Shown: one piece after another, positions 1 to 6,393 of the stretch
Layout of the letters: each line of letters starts with the position of its first letter
Position numbering within the stretch: position 1 is the stretch's first letter
DNA from: Actinomycetales bacterium
Lineage (GTDB): Bacteria > Actinomycetota > Actinomycetes > Mycobacteriales > Mycobacteriaceae
Direction: 5' to 3'
Length of the DNA: 10,042 nucleotides
NCBI GenBank assembly: GCA_012838715.1
Contig: DUOR01000343.1
Location: forward strand, 1-10,042
Translations under genes and position numbers: made by a program
Notes under the pieces: model-generated
Databases searched by the model: none
What the model saw: only the letters and a program-made list of their open reading frames with translations
What the model was told of the DNA's origin: nothing

Positions 1-2
1 CG

Positions 3-1037
3 GTGCGGTCGGCCCTGCGCAGTCTGAAGATGCCGTCCGCCCGCCGCCGCGCCATGGCCGGCGCCGTGCTGGCCGTGCTGGCCCTCGTGATGATGCAGGC
101 CAGCACCGAGCACGCCCGCCGCGTCGACGCCGCCGCCGAATGGCCCCTCGACTACGAGACGTACCCCGGCGCCGGCGCCCTCTTCGCCGACGCCCACGTC
201 CCCGACGACGTCGACCCGGAACCCTCCGCGGACCTCGTCGGCGGCATCTACCCCACCATCGGCAACGAAGGCTGCATGACCTACACCCACGAGGCCGGCG
301 ACGTCTTCCGCGACATCCGCCTCGGCGGCCCGCAGGAAGGCGAACCCTGCGTGTACGGCGATCCCGACGGCGACCGCACCATGTACCTCATCGGCAGCTC
401 CCATTCCGAGCAGTGGGGCAACATCCTCGACCGCATCGCCCGCGACAACGGCTGGCGCCTCGTGCCTTTCATCCGCCAGGGCTGCGTGGTCACCTTGGGC
501 GAGCCGCTGGATTCCTCCGAGCCCGAGTGCATCGAGTGGTCGGCGAACCTGCTGGACCGCATCGCGGCGGACCAGCCGGATCTGGTCGTCGCCAATTCGA
601 CCCGCCCCAGCGGCGGTTGGGGCGACGGCGTCGACGAGGTGGCGCCCGGCGTCGAGGAGGCGTGGCATTTCCTCGACGACGCCGGCGTTCCGTTCGTCGG
701 CCTGCGCGACAACGCGTGGCACATGGACGGCCCCGAGGAACAGCGCAACGTGCCCGCCTGCCTCGCCGCCGGCGATTCGCCCCGCGAATGCGGCACCCCC
801 CGCGCCGAGGTCCTCGCCCCCGAGGATCCCGCCGCCCCGATTCTCGCGCGCCTCGACCGCGCCTGGTCCATCGACCTCAACGACTACATCTGCGAGGAGC
901 GGCACTGCCCCGCCGTCGTCGGCAACGTCATCGTCTACCGCGACTCCAACCACCTCTCCGTCGCCTACGTCGACACCCTCCAGCCCGCCCTCGAACGCGA
1001 ACTGCTGCCCATCCTCCGCGAACTCTCCGGCGAATAA
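3..1037 (+). CDS. SGNH-domain protein, probable C-terminal part of a membrane O-acyltransferase (5' partial)
   Basis: The visible 344 residues hold a short basic stretch, one hydrophobic segment (about residues 18-33) and a predicted extracytoplasmic domain. That domain carries SGNH-hydrolase landmarks: block I LIGSSHSEQW at 129-138 with candidate nucleophile Ser133, Asn198 in a strand-end VVANS (possible block III), and DSNHLS at 314-319 giving the Asp314-x-x-His317 pair. Eight cysteines (91, 116, 161, 176, 253, 263, 297, 302) suit an oxidising compartment with disulfides. In OafA/YrhL-type proteins this domain follows an acyltransferase-3 ten-helix region and helps acylate cell-surface glycans; a last transmembrane helix followed by SGNH fits that C-terminal half. 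The frame is open to the window edge, and the GTG at base 3 is probably internal, though a short anchored SGNH protein starting there cannot be excluded. Block I reads GSSH rather than the usual GDSH. The gene ends with TAA and a terminator follows about 80 bases later. Confidence 0.75.
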   Translation: MRSALRSLKMPSARRRAMAGAVLAVLALVMMQASTEHARRVDAAAEWPLDYETYPGAGALFADAHVPDDVDPEPSADLVGGIYPTIGNEGCMTYTHEAGDVFRDIRLGGPQEGEPCVYGDPDGDRTMYLIGSSHSEQWGNILDRIARDNGWRLVPFIRQGCVVTLGEPLDSSEPECIEWSANLLDRIAADQPDLVVANSTRPSGGWGDGVDEVAPGVEEAWHFLDDAGVPFVGLRDNAWHMDGPEEQRNVPACLAAGDSPRECGTPRAEVLAPEDPAAPILARLDRAWSIDLNDYICEERHCPAVVGNVIVYRDSNHLSVAYVDTLQPALERELLPILRELSGE

Positions 1038-1120
1038 GCGCGGGCTCGCTTCGCGGCTTTTCCGTCGCGGCTCTCCCCTCGTCCCCCCCCCAATTGCCGC
1101 GTCACCCTGCGTCGGAAAGC

Positions 1121-1147
1121 GCCCCGGAGCGAACACCGGGGCTTTTT
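1121..1147 (+). terminator. Rho-independent terminator after the SGNH gene
   Basis: A perfect 7-bp GC stem (GCCCCGG at 1121-1127, CCGGGGC at 1136-1142) with an 8-base loop is followed at once by five T residues (1143-1147). It lies about 83 bases after the SGNH stop codon and just before the control region of the next gene, so it probably isolates the two transcription units. Confidence 0.8.
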
Positions 1148-1154
1148 CCCTCGT

Positions 1155-1170
1155 GCGAACGTATGTTTTA
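1155..1170. promoter_or_regulatory. Candidate LexA (SOS) box
   Basis: The sequence GCGAACGTATGTTTTA contains GAAC-N4-GTTT, close to the actinobacterial LexA operator TCGAAC-N4-GTTCGA; by my count 9 of the 12 specified positions match, and the core GAAC...GTT is intact. It sits about 150 bases before the DUF222-HNH start codon and about 25 bases before a -10-like hexamer. Family knowledge supports the idea: several 13E12/DUF222 genes in M. tuberculosis have LexA sites upstream. The right half-site is degenerate, so binding is an inference. Confidence 0.45.
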
Positions 1171-1194
1171 CAACGTAGAGGGTATCCATATGGA

Positions 1195-1200
1195 CATAAT
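1195..1200 (+). promoter_or_regulatory. Possible -10 element for the DUF222-HNH gene
   Basis: CATAAT lies in a locally AT-rich stretch (about 1165-1265), unusual against the GC-rich surroundings and consistent with a promoter. No good -35 is placed 16-18 bases upstream (TTTACA at 1167-1172 is 22 bases away). If used, transcription would start near 1207, leaving a leader of about 110 bases. An alternative is TTGCCC (1201-1206) paired with a weak -10 around 1223-1229. Confidence 0.3.
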
Positions 1201-1299
1201 TTGCCCTTTACCTGGCGCAATGCATGATTTCGACTGGACGTGGAATTCGAACACACTTACCATTGAAAGCGTAGGAAGTTGAGACGGCGCGCACGCGCC

Positions 1300-1320
1300 A
1301 TGGCCCCAGGGGGATGCCAT
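1300..1320 (+). promoter_or_regulatory. Ribosome binding site of the HNH gene inside a hairpin
   Basis: A Shine-Dalgarno-like AGGGGG (1308-1313) is placed 5 bases before the ATG at 1319 and supports that start. The same bases can fold: ATGGC (1300-1304) pairs with GCCAT (1316-1320) and CCC (1305-1307) with GGG (1311-1313), with a 2-base bulge (1314-1315) and a 3-base loop. That 8-bp stem would bury both the ribosome binding site and the first two bases of the start codon. A smaller GGCGC/GCGCC hairpin (1286-1299) lies directly upstream. Confidence 0.4.
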
Positions 1321-2947
1321 GACATCCATCATCAACCCGCCCGAAACACCACCCGACCCCACTGAACCGACTGACCCCACCGATCTCTCCGAGCCCACCG
1401 ATCTCTCAGTGACCGCCGACCGGGCCCACCCCACCGCCTTCGTCCCGCCCCGTGACCGAACCGTTCCCATCGGGCCGGCGGCGCCCATTGGCCCGCCCCT
1501 GCCCCCGGTGTTCCGCCATGAGTGGGCGGACGACGAGCTGTCCGGGCTGCTCGTCTCCCACAACCGCAACGAGGTCCTCATCGCGGAAATCTGCACCCCG
1601 GAGCGGGTCCGCGACGTCGAGGATCACCTGGCCATCATCGGTCCCCGCATGGGCGTCTCCAGGGCCCGCGCCCGCGATTACTGCTACATCGGGCTGATGT
1701 TCCGGCGGATGCCCACGCTGCACCGGCAGGCCCGCGACCGGGGTCATCTCCCCTTCCGGCACCTGGCGTCGATTGCGGTCGGCACCGTAGCCGTAGACGA
1801 TGAGCACATCGGCGACGTCGAGAAAGACCTCCTCGATTACCTGGCGCCGTCGAAGGACGGGCTGGCGCTGCCGGGAATCCGCAGCTTCAACCGGGAGATT
1901 TGCCGCATCGTCGACGAGCACGACCCGCTCGCCCGCCCCATCGACGAGGATGACCCGGCCGAGGAACGCGCCGCCAGGGAGTCCGTCGTCATCGAGACCG
2001 ACACCGCCAACGGCCTCGGTCACCTCAACGCCACCCTGGACAAGGACCGGATGGCCGAGTTCCAGGAGCTGCTCGCCGCCGAACGCAACCGGCGCATCGA
2101 CCTCGAAGGGAAATGCACCTGGGCCGATGCGCTGATGGGGATGGCGCGGGGCGAGGCGAACCCTCGCATCGTCATGAACGTCTACCGCGACATCAACGGC
2201 GGCCGCGCCTACCTCGACGGCGCCGGCTGGCTCAGCGACTTCGCCACCGAGGAATGGACGCGCCGCTGCACCCACGCGCGCCTGTCCGGCGATTCGCGCG
2301 TCAACGGCTACGTGCCCTCCGCCGCACAGCAGGCGCGGGTCCGGGGCCGCGACGGTTTCTGCCGCTTCCCCGGGTGCGACGTGCCCGCGCGCAAATGCGA
2401 CATCGACCATATCCAGCCCTATGACCACGACAATCCCGGCGCGGGCGGACCGACCGACTCGCGGAATTTGCATTGCCTCTGCCGCCGTCACCACAACCTC
2501 AAGACGTCGCGCCTGTGGGACGTGGTGAAGCTTGCCGACGACACGGAGATCTGGTCCTCCCGCACCACCGGCGACGCCCACGTCAGCGTGCCGCAGGGTC
2601 CGCTGGCCGGATGCGGGCGCCAGACCTTCGACGAGGCCATCACCCGCACCACCGCGACGCTGCACGAGCACAACGCCAAGCGGATGCAACGCGAAGCCGA
2701 GCAGGCCGAGGCGGACCGGATGGCCGCGGAAAGCTTCGTCAGGGCGCGGGAGGCGCGGGAACGGCGCGACCGGGACTTCCGGGAAGCCAACGTCCGCCGC
2801 CGCAACCGCATGCACGCCGCGGAACTGCGCGACTACCAGGACGCCAACGCCGACTGGTTCGACGCCCAGGCCGAAGGCTGGCCGACCACCCACCGCGACC
2901 CCGAACCCCCGAAGCGCCGCCTCCCCCACCCGGACATCCCGTTCTGA
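1319..2947 (+). CDS. DUF222 / HNH endonuclease domain protein (13E12 repeat family)
   Basis: A 542-residue soluble protein. Residues 1-62 are low complexity and rich in Pro, Thr and Asp. Residues about 70-320 form the mainly helical DUF222 region. Residues about 343-397 form a zinc-supported HNH nuclease motif: CRFPGC (348-353), Cys360, the DH pair (Asp363-His364), Asn383 in RNLHCLC, Cys386/Cys388 and His391-His392. The catalytic and metal-binding positions all look present, so the fold should be active or at least intact. Residues about 440-505 are strongly charged (Arg/Glu/Ala-rich) and probably helical, followed by a proline-rich end. The ATG is supported by AGGGGG five bases upstream. The family is dispersed and multi-copy in actinobacteria; its cellular role is poorly defined, with a link to DNA damage or recombination suggested by LexA control of some members. 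The gene is a single transcription unit, converging on ffh. Confidence 0.9.
   Translation: MTSIINPPETPPDPTEPTDPTDLSEPTDLSVTADRAHPTAFVPPRDRTVPIGPAAPIGPPLPPVFRHEWADDELSGLLVSHNRNEVLIAEICTPERVRDVEDHLAIIGPRMGVSRARARDYCYIGLMFRRMPTLHRQARDRGHLPFRHLASIAVGTVAVDDEHIGDVEKDLLDYLAPSKDGLALPGIRSFNREICRIVDEHDPLARPIDEDDPAEERAARESVVIETDTANGLGHLNATLDKDRMAEFQELLAAERNRRIDLEGKCTWADALMGMARGEANPRIVMNVYRDINGGRAYLDGAGWLSDFATEEWTRRCTHARLSGDSRVNGYVPSAAQQARVRGRDGFCRFPGCDVPARKCDIDHIQPYDHDNPGAGGPTDSRNLHCLCRRHHNLKTSRLWDVVKLADDTEIWSSRTTGDAHVSVPQGPLAGCGRQTFDEAITRTTATLHEHNAKRMQREAEQAEADRMAAESFVRAREARERRDRDFREANVRRRNRMHAAELRDYQDANADWFDAQAEGWPTTHRDPEPPKRRLPHPDIPF
1376..1407 (+). repeat. Imperfect 18-bp tandem repeat in the N-terminal low-complexity region of the HNH protein
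   Basis: CCCACCGATCTCTC occurs at 1376-1389 and again at 1394-1407, an 18-base period encoding PTDLSE-PTDLS. The in-frame period means copy changes would lengthen or shorten the Pro-Thr-Asp-rich tail without breaking the gene. Confidence 0.7.
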
Positions 2948-2985
2948 TGAACACCGAATCACACGGAACCCCGGGGATCGGCGAA

Positions 2986-3013
2986 CGGGCCGGCCATGAA
3001 GATGGCCGACCCG
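2986..3013. terminator. Hairpin between convergent HNH gene and ffh, probable bidirectional terminator
   Basis: CGGGCCGGCCAT (2986-2997) pairs with ATGGCCGACCCG (3002-3013) around a 4-base loop; 11 of 12 positions are Watson-Crick. It is placed 38 bases after the HNH stop and 28 bases after the ffh stop on the other strand. No T-tract follows on either strand, a common situation in actinobacterial terminators, so function is inferred from position and stability. Confidence 0.6.
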
Positions 3014-3041
3014 TCGTCAAGCAAACAATGAAGCGGACGCG

Positions 3042-4682
3042 CTACTTGCCGCGCTTGCCCTTGCCCTGGTCACCGAAGTCGAGCTGCGAGAGGTCGATGT
3101 CCTCCATGCCCGGGGGCAGCTGGCCGCCCATCTGCTTCTGCAGGTCGGCGAGGTCCGGCATGCCGCCGCCACCGGGCATGCCCGGCATCCCCGGCATTCC
3201 GCCGCCACCCGGCATCCCCGGCATTCCCGGCATCCCGGGCATGCCCTGCCGCATCGACTTCGGCGGCGTCGGGCCCCGGCCGCGGCCCTTCTTGCCCTTG
3301 CGGCCCTTCTTGCGCTTGCGGTTCGACGGGCGGCCACCCGGCATGCCGAACTGGCCGGCCATCTGGGCCATCATCTTGCGGGCCTCGAAGAACCGCTCGA
3401 CCAGCTGGTTCACCTCGCTGACCGGGACACCCGAACCATTGGCGATGCGCTTGCGGCGCGACGCGTTGAGGATCTTCGGGTCCTCGCGCTCGGCGGGGGT
3501 CATGCCGCGGATGATGGCCTGCATGCGGTCGAGGTGCTTCTCGTCGACCATGTCCGCCATCTCGGACATCTGGGAACCGCCGGGCAGCATCTTCAGGATG
3601 TTGCCGATGGGGCCCATCTTGCGGATCATCAGCATCTGCTCGAGGAAGTCCTCCAGCGACAGCTCGCCGGAGCCCATCTTCGCGGCGGTCTGCTCGGCCT
3701 GCTTCTGGTCGAAGACCTGCTCGGCCTGCTCGATGAGGCTGAGCATGTCGCCCATGCCCAGGATGCGCGAGGCCATGCGCTCCGGGTGGAAAACGTCGAA
3801 GTCCTCGAGCTTCTCGCCCGTCGACGCGAACATGATGGGCTTGCCGGTGACCTCGCGGATCGACAGGGCGGCGCCACCGCGGGCGTCGCCGTCGAGCTTG
3901 GTCAGGACGACGCCGGTGAAGTCGACGCCATCGCGGAACGCCTCGGCGGTGACGACGGCGTCCTGGCCGATCATGGCGTCGATGACGAAGAAGACCTCGT
4001 CGGGGTTGACGGCGTCGCGGATGTCGGAGGCCTGCTTCATCAGGACCTCGTCGATGCCCAGGCGACCGGCGGTATCGACGATGACCACGTCGTACTGGTT
4101 GACGCGGGCGTGCTCGACGCCGCGGCGCGCGACGTCGACGGGATCACCGTGGCTGGTGCCCATCTCGTGCTCGTACGAGTCGACGGCGGTGCCCGGGTCC
4201 GGCGCGAAGCTGGCGACGCCCGCCTGCTTCGCGACGATCTCCAGCTGCTGCACCGCGCCGGGGCGCTGGAGGTCACAGGCCACCAGGATGGGGGTGTGCC
4301 CCTGCCCGGCGAGGTGCTTCGCCAGCTTGCCGGCGAGCGTGGTCTTACCGGCGCCCTGCAGGCCGGCGAGCATGATCACCGTCGGCGGGGTCTTCGCGAG
4401 GCGGATGCGCTGCGTGTCGCCGCCGAGGATCTGGACGAGCTCCTCGTTGACGATCTTGACGACCTGCTGCGCCGGGTTCAGCGCCTGCGACACCTCCGCA
4501 CCGGCGGCGCGCTCCTTGATGCGCTTGATGAAGGCGCGCACCACGGGCAGGGAGACGTCGGCCTCCAGCAGCGCGAGGCGAATCTCGCGGGCGGTGGCGT
4601 TGATGTCCGACTCGGACAGGCGGCCCTTGCCACGCAGATCCTTCAGTGCCCCGGTGAGCCGTTCGGAGAGTGATTCAAACAC
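3042..4682 (-). CDS. ffh: Signal recognition particle protein Ffh (SRP54)
   Basis: Ffh binds 4.5S/SRP RNA and signal sequences emerging from the ribosome and delivers the complex to FtsY through a GTPase heterodimer. The 546 residues give an N domain (about 1-90), a G domain with P-loop GLQGAGKTT (107-115), DTAGR (203-207) and TKLDG (261-265), and a Met-rich M domain (about 320-450) with the RNA-binding SRRKRIANGSG (408-418). A tail follows: a basic stretch (about 454-470), Gly-Met-Pro repeats (480-509) and an acidic end. E. coli Ffh is about 450 residues, so the tail is an extension of roughly 90; similar tails occur in actinobacterial Ffh. The start is GTG at 4682, supported by AGGGAGA (4693-4699) ten bases upstream and by the MFESLSERL beginning typical of the family. 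It lies downstream of ftsY with a 67-base gap and is probably cotranscribed. Confidence 0.97.
   Translation of the reverse strand: MFESLSERLTGALKDLRGKGRLSESDINATAREIRLALLEADVSLPVVRAFIKRIKERAAGAEVSQALNPAQQVVKIVNEELVQILGGDTQRIRLAKTPPTVIMLAGLQGAGKTTLAGKLAKHLAGQGHTPILVACDLQRPGAVQQLEIVAKQAGVASFAPDPGTAVDSYEHEMGTSHGDPVDVARRGVEHARVNQYDVVIVDTAGRLGIDEVLMKQASDIRDAVNPDEVFFVIDAMIGQDAVVTAEAFRDGVDFTGVVLTKLDGDARGGAALSIREVTGKPIMFASTGEKLEDFDVFHPERMASRILGMGDMLSLIEQAEQVFDQKQAEQTAAKMGSGELSLEDFLEQMLMIRKMGPIGNILKMLPGGSQMSEMADMVDEKHLDRMQAIIRGMTPAEREDPKILNASRRKRIANGSGVPVSEVNQLVERFFEARKMMAQMAGQFGMPGGRPSNRKRKKGRKGKKGRGRGPTPPKSMRQGMPGMPGMPGMPGGGGMPGMPGMPGGGGMPDLADLQKQMGGQLPPGMEDIDLSQLDFGDQGKGKRGK
3156..3245 (-). repeat. 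Gly-Met-Pro coding repeat in the ffh tail
   Basis: The DNA encodes iterated GMP triplets interrupted twice by GGGG (Ffh residues 480-509), as two imperfect larger units. The 9-base GMP period keeps the frame, so copy number could vary between strains. The 3' end after it (PDLADLQKQM and the acidic terminus) returns to normal composition. Confidence 0.8.
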
Positions 4683-4692
4683 GAGCGGTTGG

Positions 4693-4740
4693 TCTCCCTG
4701 GTGGTGTCGTCATGGGTATTGGCCCCACCACCATACCCAC
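4693..4740 (-). promoter_or_regulatory. ftsY-ffh intercistronic fold: two interleaved stems next to the ffh ribosome binding site
   Basis: Read on the minus strand, TGGGTAT (4739-4733) can pair with ATACCCA (4719-4713), and GGTGGTG (4732-4726) with CACCACC (4706-4700). Both stems are perfect 7-mers, and the arms are interleaved in H-type pseudoknot order with 6-base linkers. The last arm abuts AGGGAGA (4699-4693), the ffh ribosome binding site. With no base between the first two arms, a full pseudoknot would be strained, so two mutually exclusive hairpins are the alternative reading. The pairing is visible in the sequence; any regulatory role is inference. Confidence 0.4.
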
Positions 4741-4749
4741 CGGGTGCGG

Positions 4750-6330
4750 CTATCCCAGAAGCGCGTCCACGAAGCTCTCCGGCTCGAAGGGCGCGAGGTG
4801 GTCGGCGCCCTCGCCGAGGCCGACGAGCTTCACCGGCACGCCGAGTTCCTGCTGCACCTGGAAGACGATGCCGCCCTTGGCGGTGCCGTCCAGCTTGGTC
4901 AGCACGACGCCGGTGATGTCGACGACCTCGCGGAAAGTGCGGGCCTGGATCAGGCCGTTCTGGCCGACGGTCGCGTCGATGACGAGGAGCACCTCGTCGA
5001 CGGCGGCCTTCTTCTCCACGACGCGCTTCACCTTGCCCAGCTGATCCATCAGGCCGGTCTTGGTGTGCAGGCGGCCGGCGGTGTCGACGAGGACGACGTC
5101 GGCCTGCTCGTCGATGCCGCGTGCGACGGCGTCGAACGCGATGGACGCCGGGTCGGCGCCCTCCGGGCCGCGGACGGTGGTGGCGCCGACGCGGCGGCCC
5201 CAGGTCTCCAGCTGGTCGGCGGCGGCGGCGCGGAACGTGTCGGCCGCGCCGAGCAGCACGTCATGGCCCTGGGCGACGAGCACGCGGGCCAGCTTGCCGG
5301 TGGTGGTGGTCTTGCCGGTGCCGTTGACGCCGACGACCAGCACCACGGCGGGCTTGCCCTCGTGCGGCAGCGCGCGGATGGAGCGGTCCATGTCGGGGCC
5401 GCACTCCTCGATGAGCACCTCGCGCAGCAGGGCGCGGGCCTCGGCCTCGCTGTCGACGCCGCGGGAGGCGATGCGCTCGCGGAGCTTCTCCACGACGTTC
5501 ATGGTGACGGTGGTGCCGAGGTCCGCCATGATCAGCGTGTCCTCGATTTCCTCCCACGCGTCCTCGTCGAGGTCGCCGGCGCCGAGGATGCCCAGAACCG
5601 ACTGGCCGATGGCGTTCTGCGACCGCGACAGGCGGCCCTTCAGCCGCGCGAGGCGACCCTCCGTCGGGGCGATTTCGTCGATCTGCTTTTCGACGACCGG
5701 TTCCGGCGCCGGCGGCACGACCTCGGTTTCCGCCTCCTCCGGCTCGGGCTCGGGCTCCAGTTCCGGCTCGACTTCTTCGACCGGCTCGGGGGCAAGGTCG
5801 GCGGGCGGCACGGCGTCGGGGGCGGGCTCGGGGATGTCCTCGACCTCGGGCAGCGCCGGCTCGGACGCGAGTTCGGCGGGGACCTCCGGGACGGTCATGT
5901 CCTCGGCGGACTCGACCTCGACCTCGGGCTCCGGCTCAACCTCGACCTCGGGCTCCGGCTCGCGCACCGGCGGGGCGGGCGGGGTCGGCGGGGTGGGCTC
6001 GACCTTCTTCTCCATCGGCTGGAGAGGTTCGGCGGACGGGGCCGGCGGCGCGGGCTTCTCGGCGGGCTTATCGGCGGGCTTGGCGGGCGAAGCGCCCATT
6101 TCCTGGCCCGGGAGGACCTCGGGTTCCTTCTTCTTGGCGGGCGCGAAGTCGAAACCGCCGGTGGCCTGGTAATTGCCGGACTTTTCGGCCTGGGTCAGCT
6201 GCTCCGGGGCCTTCTTCTCCTCGAAGGAGATGGTCTTCTTCTTGCGCCGGGCATTGCCCACCACCAGCAGAATCACCAGCAGCAGCACCACGATTACCGC
6301 GGCGAGGATAATCCATTGCGTCGTCGTCAT
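4750..6330 (-). CDS. ftsY: Signal recognition particle receptor FtsY
   Basis: FtsY is the membrane-side SRP receptor GTPase that docks Ffh-ribosome complexes onto the translocon. The 526 residues begin with a clear transmembrane anchor (about 6-24) followed by a basic stop-transfer run (RRKKK, 28-32). A long Pro/Glu/Val-rich acidic linker (about 65-215) leads to the NG domain (about 220-526): P-loop GVNGTGKTT (334-342), DTAGR (416-420), TKLDG (478-482) and GLGEGADHLAPF (504-515). E. coli FtsY binds membranes through amphipathic helices instead; a true N-terminal helix is common in actinobacteria. The frame stays open far upstream, but the ATG at 6330 is chosen because the anchor starts there and the upstream translation is antisense to the dehydrogenase gene. 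The ribosome binding site is poor: GGGGG ends only 2 bases before ATG. It probably heads the ftsY-ffh unit. Confidence 0.95.
   Translation of the reverse strand: MTTTQWIILAAVIVVLLLVILLVVGNARRKKKTISFEEKKAPEQLTQAEKSGNYQATGGFDFAPAKKKEPEVLPGQEMGASPAKPADKPAEKPAPPAPSAEPLQPMEKKVEPTPPTPPAPPVREPEPEVEVEPEPEVEVESAEDMTVPEVPAELASEPALPEVEDIPEPAPDAVPPADLAPEPVEEVEPELEPEPEPEEAETEVVPPAPEPVVEKQIDEIAPTEGRLARLKGRLSRSQNAIGQSVLGILGAGDLDEDAWEEIEDTLIMADLGTTVTMNVVEKLRERIASRGVDSEAEARALLREVLIEECGPDMDRSIRALPHEGKPAVVLVVGVNGTGKTTTTGKLARVLVAQGHDVLLGAADTFRAAAADQLETWGRRVGATTVRGPEGADPASIAFDAVARGIDEQADVVLVDTAGRLHTKTGLMDQLGKVKRVVEKKAAVDEVLLVIDATVGQNGLIQARTFREVVDITGVVLTKLDGTAKGGIVFQVQQELGVPVKLVGLGEGADHLAPFEPESFVDALLG
5917..5961 (-). 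repeat. Tandem duplication in the FtsY acidic linker
   Basis: A 21-base sequence at 5917-5937 recurs exactly at 5941-5961, a 24-base (8-codon) period. It encodes the doubled EPEPEVEV in the linker. The in-frame period suggests slippage tolerated in a disordered acidic region. Confidence 0.75.
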
Positions 6331-6381
6331 GGCCCCCAGTCTTGCAGGTTCGGCGCGTCCGCGAAGGATTGGGGAGGGCCC

Positions 6382-6387
6382 TACACT
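6382..6387 (+). promoter_or_regulatory. -10 element of a leaderless promoter for the FAD-linked oxidase
   Basis: TACACT (6382-6387) fits the actinobacterial TANNNT -10 pattern. It is followed by exactly six bases (GTGCCC) and then the A of the ATG at 6394, the spacing at which transcription would start on the start codon. No Shine-Dalgarno sequence is placed for this ATG (GGGGAGGG at 6371-6378 is 15 bases away and would not be transcribed). The 8-base palindrome AGGGCCCT (6375-6382) overlaps the hexamer and could be part of an operator, but that is speculative. The whole divergent gap to ftsY is only 63 bases. Confidence 0.6.
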
Positions 6388-6393
6388 GTGCCC

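Noticed and set aside
1246..1262. Second LexA-like site (TCGAAC at 1247-1252).
   Set aside because: Only the left half-site matches; the bases where GTTCGA is expected do not.
1300..1365. ATG at 1300 opening a 21-codon ORF that overlaps the HNH start.
   Set aside because: It has no ribosome binding site at a usable distance, and its ATG is explained as one arm of the hairpin.
3150..3250. Repeat cluster resembling a short CRISPR-like array.
   Set aside because: It is an in-frame 9-base GMP coding repeat in ffh, without unique spacers.
2473..6393. A very long open plus-strand frame, antisense to ffh and ftsY and continuous with the oxidase frame; a TGATG at 2945-2949 could even reinitiate into it.
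   Set aside because: It is antisense to two certain genes. Long antisense frames are expected where third codon positions are nearly all G or C, the translation shows no domain, and a strong hairpin lies at 2986-3013.
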